A stretch of 30,717 bases of DNA from Verrucomicrobiota bacterium (GTDB taxonomy: Bacteria > Verrucomicrobiota > Verrucomicrobiia > Opitutales > Opitutaceae). Position 1 is the stretch's first letter, and each line of letters begins with the position of its first letter. A program made the translations under genes and the position numbers. The notes beneath the pieces were generated by a model. It ran no database searches, had not been told where the DNA came from, and was given only the letters and a program-made list of their open reading frames with translations. Positions 7,873 through 15,013 of the stretch are shown here, piece after piece. The stretch is taken from contig JAEZAD010000093.1 in assembly GCA_023430565.1 (NCBI GenBank), positions 1 to 30,717 of the forward strand, read 5' to 3'.

Positions 7873-9210
7873 ATGAAATCCTTCCTCTCCTTCCTGTTCC
7901 CTACCCTTTCGGCGCTCCTGCTCGCACCTTCGGCTGCGCTCGCCGCCATCGCTCCCAACGTCGTCCGCACCGACATCGCCGGCCTCGACGTCATCGCCTA
8001 CAAAACCGGCGTCAAAAACGTCGTCACGATCCGCGGCTCCCTCCCCGCCGGCGACGCCTACTGCGCCGACGGCAACATCGCCGTCGCCACCCTCACCGGC
8101 ATGCTCCTCGACCAGGGCACCACGAAACAGGACAAGTTCGCCATCGCCGAGAAACTCGAAAGCGTCGGCGCCACCATCGACTTCAGCGTCGGCACCCACA
8201 TGGCCGAAGTCAGCGCCCGCTGCCTCTCCAAGGACCTCCCGCTCGTCATCGAGCTCATCGCCGAACAACTCCGCACCCCCGCTCTCACCGCCGAGGAATT
8301 CGAAAAGGCGAAGAAACAATTCATCGGCGGACTCCGCCGCTCCCTCGAGAGCACCGACTTCCGCGCCGCCGACGCCTTCACCCGCGCCGTCTATCCCGTC
8401 GGCCACCCCAACCGCACCGAGTCCCCCGAGGACTTCATCGCCGCCACCGAGCAGGCCACCCTCGAGGAAGTGAAGGCCTTTCACGAAAAACACTACGGCC
8501 CGAAAAACTTCACCCTCGTCGTCGTCGGCGACATCGACGTCGCCCAGCTCCAATCCGCCGTCGCCCGCCAGTTCGCCGGCTGGTCCGGCGGCGTCGATCT
8601 TCTCGAGCCCGCCCTCGCCGGCGGCACCGACGCCCCGCGCGAGCAGGATATCTTCATGGCCGACAAGACCAGCGTATCCGTCATCATGGGACAGCCCAGC
8701 GGCCTCCGCTACAGCGACCCCGATTATCAGGCGCTCCGCCTCGGCACGGCCATTCTCGGCAGCGGCTTCACCGGCCGCCTCATGGCCAACGTCCGCGACC
8801 GCGAGGGCCTCACCTACGGCATCGGCTCCCGCCTCGACCACGACACCTTCGCCGGCGGCGACTGGCGCATCAGCGCCACCTTCGCTCCGAAACTTCTCGA
8901 TCAGGGCCTGGAATCGACGAAGCGCCAGCTCACCGAATGGTATGAAAAAGGCGCCACGCCCGAGGAGGTTTCCCGCCGCAAGGAAAACTTCGTCGGCACC
9001 TTCAAGGTCGGCCTCGCCACCACCGGCGGCCTCGCCGCCAACCTCCTCGCCGCCATCCACCGCGGTTACGACGTCACCTGGCTCGACGAATACCCGAAAA
9101 AAATCGAGTCCCTCACCCCCGGGCAGGTCAACGGCGCCATCAAGAAATACGTGAAGCCCGAAAGCCTCTACCTCATCAAAGCCGGCAGCATACCGACCGC
9201 AGCGAAATAA
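7873..9210 (+). CDS. Secreted M16 family protein lacking the zinc motif
   Basis: This 445-residue M16B homologue begins with a signal peptide (MKSFLSFLFPTLSALLLAPSAALA). At the place where the active subunit has HxxEH it reads ATLTGMLLDQGT, so the zinc ligands are missing and the protein is probably not catalytic by itself. Conserved M16 features remain, such as AFHEKHYGPKNFTLVVVGDID ending the first lobe, LRLGTAILGSGFTGRLM, and VRDREGLTYGIGS, a typical second-lobe substrate-contact motif. From known M16B pairs, the inactive partner supplies substrate-binding residues to the zinc subunit. Gene order (active then inactive), matching signal peptides and the short gap all support a functional pair. 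The native substrate cannot be read from the sequence. Confidence 0.9.
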   Translation: MKSFLSFLFPTLSALLLAPSAALAAIAPNVVRTDIAGLDVIAYKTGVKNVVTIRGSLPAGDAYCADGNIAVATLTGMLLDQGTTKQDKFAIAEKLESVGATIDFSVGTHMAEVSARCLSKDLPLVIELIAEQLRTPALTAEEFEKAKKQFIGGLRRSLESTDFRAADAFTRAVYPVGHPNRTESPEDFIAATEQATLEEVKAFHEKHYGPKNFTLVVVGDIDVAQLQSAVARQFAGWSGGVDLLEPALAGGTDAPREQDIFMADKTSVSVIMGQPSGLRYSDPDYQALRLGTAILGSGFTGRLMANVRDREGLTYGIGSRLDHDTFAGGDWRISATFAPKLLDQGLESTKRQLTEWYEKGATPEEVSRRKENFVGTFKVGLATTGGLAANLLAAIHRGYDVTWLDEYPKKIESLTPGQVNGAIKKYVKPESLYLIKAGSIPTAAK

Positions 9211-9248
9211 CCGTCACCGCTTCCGCACCCAACTCCGCCGCCGCGGAA

Positions 9249-9360
9249 GCTCCAAGCACCAAGCTCCAAGCACCAGGGAACCTCCAACCTCCAAACATCA
9301 GCCTTTTGGGTTTGATGCTTGGTTCTTCCCTGGAGCTTGGATCTTGGTGCTTGGAGCTTC
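9249..9360. repeat. Perfectly heptad-phased 112-nt inverted repeat (16 units)
   Basis: The 112 bases divide into exactly sixteen 7-nt units without a slip. The left arm uses units such as GCTCCAA, GCACCAA and CCAACCT; the right arm uses TTGATGC, TTGGTTC, GAGCTTG, GATCTTG, GTGCTTG and GAGCTTC. The outer 30 or so nt of the two arms are near-perfect reverse complements (GAAGCTCCAAGCACCAAG against its complement at the right end, two mismatches beyond that). The centre (about 9302-9312) would form the loop. It lies between convergent genes, after the stop of the M16 gene and 18 nt before the stop of the minus-strand gene, so it could act as a two-way transcript end or RNA-stabilising hairpin. It has no U-tract and no coding potential. 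Confidence 0.9.
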
Positions 9361-9378
9361 CCGCCGCTCCGCGGCGGG

Positions 9379-9972
9379 TCATTTCCCCAATTTCTTCAAC
9401 GCCTTGTTGATCTTCTCCAGATCGCACACCTCGGCGTGATACTCCGGCCCGAGCCACTCGACCCACTCGCGCCCGAGCTCCGTATCCGGCTCCTTGATGC
9501 ACGCGAGCATGTCGTGAAACGCCTCCAGCCCGCCGCAATCCTCCGGCGGTCCCGCCCGCTCGCCCGCGATGCACAAAGGATACTGCACGCCCTTCTTTGC
9601 CGGTTCGTGCCCCTCCACCCGAATCTCCACCTGCCAGCCCTCGCCGAAGTGATACCCATACGTGAGCCGCTCGTGATGCTCCAGATCGAGATCCGCGAGC
9701 GTCACATCGCGATCGTCCTCGATCGTCAGCTCCTCGCGTTTCAGCGGATTGCCAAAGCGCAGATCGTCGAGATTGAAGGCATGCGTCTGGTAATCGAACC
9801 AGTCGAACAACACCTGGATCGAGTCGTGCAGCCGCGACAGCCACATCGATTCGCGCACGACAATCCGCCGCCACACCTGGGGGTTCGTTCCCACGACATG
9901 AAGCCGCAACGTGAACACCCGCTCCGGTGCCTTCTTCGTCGCCGCTCCCTGTCCTTCCTGAAGTCCAATCAT
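9379..9972 (-). CDS. Plasmid pRiA4b ORF-3-like protein
   Basis: This 197-residue protein matches the pRiA4b ORF-3-like family (Pfam PRiA4_ORF3). The N-terminal half has FTLRLHVVGTNPQVWRRIVV, typical of the family opening, followed by SRLHDSIQVLFDWFDYQTHAF. The middle has LTYGYHFGEGWQVEIRVE, and the hallmark YPLCIAGERAGPPEDCGG with a Cys pair follows. The family is named from an Agrobacterium rhizogenes plasmid and is sometimes annotated as an IS1096 passenger, but most members are chromosomal and of unknown function. No transposase or terminal repeat is seen here, so I do not infer mobility. It is on the same strand as the upstream TonB receptor but separated from it by a hexad-periodic hairpin. 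Confidence 0.88.
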   Translation of the reverse strand: MIGLQEGQGAATKKAPERVFTLRLHVVGTNPQVWRRIVVRESMWLSRLHDSIQVLFDWFDYQTHAFNLDDLRFGNPLKREELTIEDDRDVTLADLDLEHHERLTYGYHFGEGWQVEIRVEGHEPAKKGVQYPLCIAGERAGPPEDCGGLEAFHDMLACIKEPDTELGREWVEWLGPEYHAEVCDLEKINKALKKLGK

Positions 9973-10032
9973 CCCCGCACTACAGCCACCCCGCCGCCGG
10001 GGAGCAAGTAGGGAGCGCCCCCGCTCCGCCTC

Positions 10033-10126
10033 GTTCTCTTTCTCTTTCTCTTTCTCGTTCTCGTTCTCGCTCTCCCAAATCTCAAACCGGGAGAACGAGA
10101 ACGAGAAAGATTACGATTACGAGAAC
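10033..10126. repeat. Hexad-periodic inverted repeat (GTTCTC / GAGAAC units)
   Basis: Seven 6-nt units run from 10033 to 10074 (GTTCTC, three TTTCTC, two GTTCTC, GCTCTC). After a 16-nt segment beginning CC and ending GG, six units run in the complementary sense from 10091 to 10126 (GAGAAC twice, GAGAAA, GATTAC twice, GAGAAC). The arms pair in hexad phase through GAGAAC/GTTCTC, with mismatches where GATTAC has replaced GAGAAC. It sits 24 nt past the stop of the TonB receptor gene and before the start of the pRiA4b-like gene, both on the minus strand. It resembles the heptad elements in design but has a different period, so it is listed separately. Confidence 0.85.
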
Positions 10127-10149
10127 GACGCCTCAGCCTTTTTCTGCCG

Positions 10150-12507
10150 TCAAAACTTGAACTTCACATACCCCTCCACCCGCAGCGGCAAATCCTGAAA
10201 CACCAGCACGTGATTCGAGAAGTTGTCGCCGTTGTGAATCCAGTTCCGCTCGTCGAGCACGTTGAGGATGTCGAGGTTCACCTCCCAGGTCGGCTGCCGG
10301 TAGAACAAGAACGCATTCAAGAACACCTGCGCCGGGATGTGATACTCGTTCGTCAGATTCCCCGGCTGCTCGCTCTGCCAGCTCGCGCCGATGCCCCCGC
10401 CAAACCCGCTCTCCATCCGATACGAAAAGCTGCCATTCACGATCCACCGCGACAGCCCCGGAATCCGGTAATCGCCGCGCGGCAGCTTGTCCCACTGAAA
10501 GCCCAGCCCGCTCCCGCGCCCGCCCGGCCCCGCGTCCAGTGCGTAGAGATTATACAACGACAACCCGCCCGCCTGCGTCGCCGTCGAGTCATCGAACCGC
10601 CCGTCGGTCAGCGCCACGTTGAACGTCGCGTTAAAATGCAGATCAGGCTGGTAAACCAGCTCCAGCTCCGCCCCGCGCATCTTCAGGTTCTTCACGTCGC
10701 CGCCGAGCTCGACCTCCTCGCGCCGCTGCTCGAACACCGCCGCACCCGCGTAGAGCTTGTTTTCCAACAACGAGAACTTCGCTCCGATTTCCGTCAGCCG
10801 GCTCAGGTTCGTGAAATCGTCCGGATCGATCACGCCATTCCCGGCCTCGTCCTCCTTCAGCATGATCCCGCCGCCCGTCACGTTGCCGTGCACCGCAAAC
10901 GCCCGCTGGTGCGTCGCGTAAAGCGTCGCCTTCGGCGTCACGCGATACACCAGGCTCGCGTTCCACGACACCGCCTCGTCGTCGTGCTCGTCCGCCCACG
11001 GCACACCCGCCGCCTCGCCGAGCGGATCGCGCGCCTTCGCGTAAAACCCATCCACTCGCACGCCCGCCAGCACCGAGAACTTGTCGTTCAGCTTCATCTC
11101 GTCCTGCACAAACAGCGCCGGATTCCATAACTGTGAATCCGTCGTCTCCGGGCTGCCATACGACGCCGGGAAAAACAGCCGTCCGCCCGGTCCCTCGAAT
11201 CCCGGCCAATACGACTCCGGGTAATCGCCCACGTGGCTGAACACCGGATTCGCCCGCGTAAGATCATACTGGAAGAAATATTCGTTGAAGTAGTTCGTGT
11301 AGCTGACCCGGTCCTCGAAACGCAGCGTCGCGCCCACGATCACGTCGTGCGTCACCGCGTCGCCGCCGAAACTCGCGTGCCACTCCGTGCGATTTTCGAA
11401 CGTCGTCTGCTCCGCCCACTCCGCATATTCGAACGCATGGTATCGCCGGCGGTTCACGTATTCCGCCAGCGTCCGGTTCACGAGCTTCCGCCCCGGCGCC
11501 AGCTGCGCCTTCACGATGAACTGGCCTCGCGCCACGTTCGCGTTCGAGAAATCGCCCGGCGACAGCAGCGTCGCATCCCGCGGCAAGTCCACCCAGGTCG
11601 TGCCCGGAATCGTGCCCGCTAGCGCGCCCGCGTCCGAATACCCGAGATCCGGCAGATCGCCCGTGTAATAACGCCCATGATCGATCAGCTCCTGGTTCGG
11701 CCGGTTCACGCCGAGCAGCTGCGGCGTCGCCTGCCAGAAATACTGCGCATTCGCCTCCAGCGTCACCGCATCGCCCGCGTGCCGAATCCACGATACGAAT
11801 ACGTCCTGCCGGTCGTCGCGCCCGCCGTGCCGCTGGAAGAACGTGTCGTCCTCCTTCCCCTCGTAACTGAAACGCCACGCCGACTTCCCGTCGGCGAGCG
11901 GCGCCGTCGTGTCGATCTGCCACGATCCGTTCAACCACGATCCGCCGCCCGGCACCCACGTGCCGACGCGCGTCGTCAGCGTCGTCTCCGGCGAAAATTT
12001 CGGCTGCTTCGTCACGTAGTTCACGTAGCCGCCCGTGAAGAACCCGCTGCCATACACCGCCGAGCCCGGCCCGCGCACGACGTCGACCGCTTCGACGTTG
12101 TTGAACGACGGCATGTAGCCAAAATTGTTATAACTCAGCCGCTGGCCGTTCAAAAACGTCTCCGCCAGGTCGCCGCGGATGTTCGGAATCGTCGCCTTGC
12201 CATAACTCGCCGGCGCATAGCTCCCCGGCGCAAACGCCACGAACTCGCGCACGCCCTCGATCCCGCGCTCGCGCAGCAGTCCCTGCGTGATCGTCGATAC
12301 ACCCCGCGGCGTTTCGAGCACACCCCGCAAATCCCCGAACACGCCCTCCACGGGCCGGATCAGCGGATTCACCGAATCCTCGACCGGCACGCCCGTCACC
12401 TCGAAGAGATCGAGGCGCACGGTCTCCGTGGCGGTATCCTGGGCCCGTGCGATCGAAACGAGCGCGCCGGCAGCGAGAGTGAGGAGGAGTTTTTTTGGCA
12501 GTTTCAT
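10150..12507 (-). CDS. TonB-dependent outer-membrane receptor, predicted thiamin uptake
   Basis: This 785-residue protein has a signal peptide (about 1-22), a TonB-box-like segment (VRLDLFEVTG, about 30-39) and a plug domain (about 50-168) with VRGPGSAVYGSG. A long region alternating aromatic and polar beta strands forms the 22-strand barrel, and the end is VEGYVKFKF with a terminal Phe, as outer-membrane barrels require. By sequence alone it resembles ferrisiderophore receptors. Its leader, however, carries a TPP riboswitch, and TPP-regulated TonB receptors are known candidates for thiamin or thiamin-precursor import. I therefore infer thiamin-related uptake driven by TonB/ExbBD, energised from the inner membrane. 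No thiamin biosynthesis or inner-membrane transport gene is adjacent. Expression should fall when cellular TPP is high. The start has little Shine-Dalgarno and lies next to a tight hairpin. Confidence 0.93.
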   Translation of the reverse strand: MKLPKKLLLTLAAGALVSIARAQDTATETVRLDLFEVTGVPVEDSVNPLIRPVEGVFGDLRGVLETPRGVSTITQGLLRERGIEGVREFVAFAPGSYAPASYGKATIPNIRGDLAETFLNGQRLSYNNFGYMPSFNNVEAVDVVRGPGSAVYGSGFFTGGYVNYVTKQPKFSPETTLTTRVGTWVPGGGSWLNGSWQIDTTAPLADGKSAWRFSYEGKEDDTFFQRHGGRDDRQDVFVSWIRHAGDAVTLEANAQYFWQATPQLLGVNRPNQELIDHGRYYTGDLPDLGYSDAGALAGTIPGTTWVDLPRDATLLSPGDFSNANVARGQFIVKAQLAPGRKLVNRTLAEYVNRRRYHAFEYAEWAEQTTFENRTEWHASFGGDAVTHDVIVGATLRFEDRVSYTNYFNEYFFQYDLTRANPVFSHVGDYPESYWPGFEGPGGRLFFPASYGSPETTDSQLWNPALFVQDEMKLNDKFSVLAGVRVDGFYAKARDPLGEAAGVPWADEHDDEAVSWNASLVYRVTPKATLYATHQRAFAVHGNVTGGGIMLKEDEAGNGVIDPDDFTNLSRLTEIGAKFSLLENKLYAGAAVFEQRREEVELGGDVKNLKMRGAELELVYQPDLHFNATFNVALTDGRFDDSTATQAGGLSLYNLYALDAGPGGRGSGLGFQWDKLPRGDYRIPGLSRWIVNGSFSYRMESGFGGGIGASWQSEQPGNLTNEYHIPAQVFLNAFLFYRQPTWEVNLDILNVLDERNWIHNGDNFSNHVLVFQDLPLRVEGYVKFKF

Positions 12508-12509
12508 AG

Positions 12510-12525
12510 GGTCGGTCGCCCGACC
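12510..12525 (-). promoter_or_regulatory. Hairpin over the ribosome-binding region of the TonB receptor
   Basis: On the mRNA a perfect 6-bp stem GGUCGG/CCGACC closes a GCGA tetraloop of the stable GNRA class and ends only 2 nt before the AUG. It covers the positions where a ribosome would bind. Together with the TPP aptamer about 60 nt upstream, this suggests the switch acts on translation initiation. The alternative pairing that would open it is not proven. Confidence 0.6.
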
Positions 12526-12585
12526 TGAAACGAACTCCCGGCGGAAGGGGCGCCGTGCGCCCGATGGCGCTCCTCGCGGCGCCTG

Positions 12586-12679
12586 CTGTTTCCTTCGTCG
12601 GCATGATCCGTGTCAGGTTCAAGGGTCGAGCGGTCGTTCGCACCGCAATCTCAGCCCTCCGCGGAGGACACCCCTACAG
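12586..12679 (-). promoter_or_regulatory. TPP (thiamin pyrophosphate) riboswitch
   Basis: Read on the minus strand, the leader has the conserved THI-box elements in order: CUGU and AGGGGUG of P1/P2, then GGGCUGAGAU, a variable P3 arm (GCGGUGCGAACGACCGC), then CCCUUGAACCUGA, then the CGGAUCAUGCCG of P4/P5 and GAAGGAA, closing with ACAG to P1. CUGAGA and ACCUGA are the TPP-binding parts of the aptamer. It lies 78 nt upstream of the TonB receptor start on the same strand. Downstream stems (GGGCGC-ACG-GCGCCC and the start-codon hairpin) lack a U-tract, which favours control of translation over transcription termination. Binding of TPP should repress the receptor. Confidence 0.95.
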
Positions 12680-12738
12680 GCGGGCGCACTGAAACCGCGC
12701 CCCTTCCCGCAACGCAAGATAAACCTTCGTCACGCCAA

Positions 12739-12772
12739 AAACGGCACGGGCGCTCGCGCACCCGTGCCGTTT
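12739..12772 (-). terminator. Strong 12-bp hairpin, probable terminator
   Basis: AAACGGCACGGG and CCCGTGCCGTTT form a perfect 12-bp stem around a 10-nt loop. On the minus strand the stem runs into five U residues; on the plus strand the U-run is only three. It is just upstream of the TPP leader and would insulate it from minus-strand read-through. No annotated gene ends close upstream of it. Confidence 0.65.
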
Positions 12773-12780
12773 CCATGGCC

Positions 12781-12824
12781 AAAAAAACCTCAGCCCGCCA
12801 CGCGTTCTAAACCGTCGCAGGCTG
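12781..12824 (-). terminator. Intrinsic terminator, minus strand
   Basis: On the minus strand CAGCCUGC (12824-12817) pairs with GCGGGCUG (12798-12791) with one G-U pair, followed by AGG and seven U residues. This is a canonical intrinsic terminator. No minus-strand gene ends immediately before it: the PhoD-like gene stops 450 bp upstream and has its own hairpins. The transcript it ends is therefore unidentified. Confidence 0.65.
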
Positions 12825-13024
12825 TCACCCAGCAGCTCTGGTTTCATCTCGCAGGTCAAACCGCGCTCCCCGCCGAGTCCGTGAATCCGGCTAAACCTTA
12901 CGCCCCAGCCCCCCATTTCTCCCGTCGCAACTGCCCGCACGCCCCACGGCGCCGGAGAACGCCCCACGCCCCGACCCGCAATTCCGCTCGTGGCGCCCGC
13001 CGTCCTTCGCGCCTAAATTTCCCA

Positions 13025-13207
13025 ATGCATCCGCACCTTTACTTCATCCCGCTGATCATCCTGGTGGGCGCCGTTTTCCTCTTCATCATGTTCCGCCGCA
13101 GCCGACGCGAACCTCCCGCCGGCCGCCCCGACGCCACACCCCCTCAACATCTCGATCGCGACGACGACCCCGCCCGCCGCCGCGCGATGAGCGAAGGCCC
13201 GCGCTAA
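13025..13207 (+). CDS. Small single-span membrane protein
   Basis: The 60-residue frame starts MHPHLYFIPLIILVGAVFLF, a clean N-terminal transmembrane helix, followed by a basic stop-transfer patch (MFRRSRREPP) and a polar, charged tail ending RAMSEGPR. This topology (short outside N-terminus, one helix, hydrophilic cytoplasmic tail) is common in small bacterial membrane proteins and is unlikely by chance. I do not recognise a family. It is convergent with the PhoD-like gene, and two hairpins fill the 66-bp gap. No clear ribosome site is visible, so the gene is probable, not certain. Confidence 0.55.
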   Translation: MHPHLYFIPLIILVGAVFLFIMFRRSRREPPAGRPDATPPQHLDRDDDPARRRAMSEGPR

Positions 13208-13228
13208 ATCCATGTCTTCCCGGGGCAA

Positions 13229-13271
13229 CGCGGGCGCATTTCGCCCGCGCGTTCGACGCCCGCATCGAACG
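13229..13271. terminator. Back-to-back hairpins between convergent genes
   Basis: Two adjoining perfect stems fill the gap. CGCGGGCG-CATTT-CGCCCGCG spans 13229-13249, and CGTTCGA with TCGAACG spans 13250-13271. The second begins 2 nt after the stop codon of the minus-strand PhoD-like gene. Neither has a strong U-run, so they may block RNA decay or act as a two-way transcript end. Confidence 0.5.
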
Positions 13272-13273
13272 CT

Positions 13274-15013
13274 TCAATACACTTCGAAAATCTCCGCCAG
13301 CACCGTGCCCATCCGCCCGTCCGCACTCCGCACCACCGCCGTGTAAACGCCCGGCGCAAGCGTGATCACAAGCGCCGCATCCTTGCCGTCCGAACTCGAC
13401 AGCGCCCCCGCTCCGACCTGCGCAAAGACCCGGCTCAACTGCCCCGCATCGGCTTCCATCCAGTTGTCATTTTCCGCGATCACCGTCTTTCCTTTGTGCA
13501 CCGTGATCTTCGGATCGGGCAGCGCGTCCGTCACCCCGTGCGGCGCCAAACTCGGACCCACCGCGCGGATCAACATCGTCCGCGGATGCGCGCCGCCAAT
13601 GACGAATCCAATGATCGTCACCCCGTCGGCACTCGAGATCCGGTCCCGCGACGACAGCGCCAACAGCGAACGCTCCGCCGGACTCGTTCCGGCCGTGCGG
13701 TTCGAATCCGAAGAAGCCACCGGCGAAACGGCCGAAAAACTGAAGGCCAGCTTCGTGCCCTCGCCCACCCGTTGGCCGAGATAGCGACCTTGCACGCTCG
13801 GCCCGCCGTGGTCCGTGATTTCCAGCACACCGTATTGCGGACTTCCCGGCATCGCTCCTCCGCTATACGGCCCGCCTTTGACCGATCCCGTTCGCGTCAG
13901 CGCCGCGCCGTGCATCACCACCATCGCCGCGCCTCCGCCGTCGGCATAATCCGAGTTCCGCCCGTCATCGTAAGCCAGCCCGTGCATGTCGCCGGAAATG
14001 ATCGCGAGATTACGGATGCCCGAGGTCTTGATGAAGTTCGCGATCGTCCGCCGCTCCGTCGCATACGCGCTCCAGTCGTCCGCCCCCGCGCCCGCCGCGC
14101 TGATCCACGGCACCGGATTCACCCACAGGATCAGCGGAAACCCCGCATCGCGCGCCGCGATCAGCTCCCGCTTGAACCACGCCATCTGCGCCGCCCCCAG
14201 CCGCACCTTCGCCGCATCGTCCGGCTCCCGAAAATGCGAACTTGCGCTGCGCACGTCCGTCATGATCACCCGCACGCGTCCGATCGTGAACGCCTGCCCG
14301 ATCGTCCCATCGCCCGCCCCCCGCGGGTAGTGCGGCACGAAATCGCCATACGCCTGCCGCGCGGCGTCGCGCCCGAGCGACGTCCCGTCCGAATCGTTGC
14401 CCGCGTAGTCGTGATCGTCCCACACGTAAGCCACCGGCACGTTGCGATACAGCCGCGCCTGCGCCGGCGCCGTCAGCACCGCGTCATAGTTTTTTCGATA
14501 CTCGTCGACGCTCGTGTCGTTGGTGTCGGCATAGTGCAGGTCTCCCGTGTTGATGAAGAGCAGCGGCTGCTCCGCGCGGATCGCGTCATACGCGCGCTGA
14601 TCGGCGTCGCGATGATCGCCGCACGAGCCGAACGCGATCTTGAACGACGCCGCTCCACTCGGGAAGGTCCGGAACCGCCCGCGCCATTCCGCCTCGCCCC
14701 GCAACTCTCCGCCTACCTCGAAGCCGTAGTGATACAGCGTGTTCGCCTTCAGTCCGCTCACGTCGAGCTTCGCGACGTTCCCCGTCTCCGGCAGCGTGCT
14801 CACCGGCGCCGAACGCACCGCGTTCTCCAACGTCGCACGTTCGCTCACCACCCACCGCACGGCCACGCCGCTGTTCTTCAACCGCACCGCCGCCGTCGCG
14901 CTCGAGATCGTCACGTTGCCCACCCAGGCTCCGCTCGTAAACGGCGCGGCGCTTTGCGCAGGCAGCCACGCCGCCGGGACCACCAGCACGACGAAACGGA
15001 GGAATGTTTTCAC
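13274..15013 (-). CDS. Secreted PhoD-like phosphodiesterase/phosphatase with C-terminal extra domain
   Basis: This 579-residue protein has a signal peptide (MKTFLRFVVLVVPAAWLPAQ), an Fn3-like N-terminal domain typical of PhoD proteins (about 25-120), and a metallophosphatase core (about 122-420). Metal-site motifs are FGSCGDHRD (about 128-136), NTGDLHYADTN (Asp158, His160), VWDDHDYAGNDSDG (about 198-210) and ISGDMHGLAYDD (about 339-349). PhoD enzymes hydrolyse phosphodiesters or monoesters outside the inner membrane. A separate domain of about 130 residues follows (about 448-579), with IGFVIGGAHPRTMLIRAVGPSL and LAPGVYTAVV. I associate this arrangement with C-termini of secreted Verrucomicrobia proteins. 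The start is a GTG, chosen for the signal peptide. The ExoD-like gene lies 132 bp upstream on the same strand. Confidence 0.88.
   Translation of the reverse strand: MKTFLRFVVLVVPAAWLPAQSAAPFTSGAWVGNVTISSATAAVRLKNSGVAVRWVVSERATLENAVRSAPVSTLPETGNVAKLDVSGLKANTLYHYGFEVGGELRGEAEWRGRFRTFPSGAASFKIAFGSCGDHRDADQRAYDAIRAEQPLLFINTGDLHYADTNDTSVDEYRKNYDAVLTAPAQARLYRNVPVAYVWDDHDYAGNDSDGTSLGRDAARQAYGDFVPHYPRGAGDGTIGQAFTIGRVRVIMTDVRSASSHFREPDDAAKVRLGAAQMAWFKRELIAARDAGFPLILWVNPVPWISAAGAGADDWSAYATERRTIANFIKTSGIRNLAIISGDMHGLAYDDGRNSDYADGGGAAMVVMHGAALTRTGSVKGGPYSGGAMPGSPQYGVLEITDHGGPSVQGRYLGQRVGEGTKLAFSFSAVSPVASSDSNRTAGTSPAERSLLALSSRDRISSADGVTIIGFVIGGAHPRTMLIRAVGPSLAPHGVTDALPDPKITVHKGKTVIAENDNWMEADAGQLSRVFAQVGAGALSSSDGKDAALVITLAPGVYTAVVRSADGRMGTVLAEIFEVY

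Noticed and set aside
9379..9972. Reading the pRiA4b ORF-3-like gene as part of an insertion sequence
   Set aside because: There is no transposase, no terminal inverted repeat bounding it and no target duplication; the nearby palindromes are periodic elements that do not pair with each other.
9249..10126. Calling the periodic repeats a CRISPR array
   Set aside because: Units are 6-7 nt, contiguous and palindromically arranged, without spacers of 30 nt or any cas gene.
10150..12507. Annotating the TonB receptor as a siderophore receptor
   Set aside because: Overall similarity would allow it, but the TPP riboswitch in its leader gives a more specific prediction, and no iron-regulatory site was seen.
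12674..12967. 97-codon minus-strand frame upstream of the TPP leader
   Set aside because: It runs through two terminator hairpins and part of the riboswitch, which is incompatible with a coding gene.
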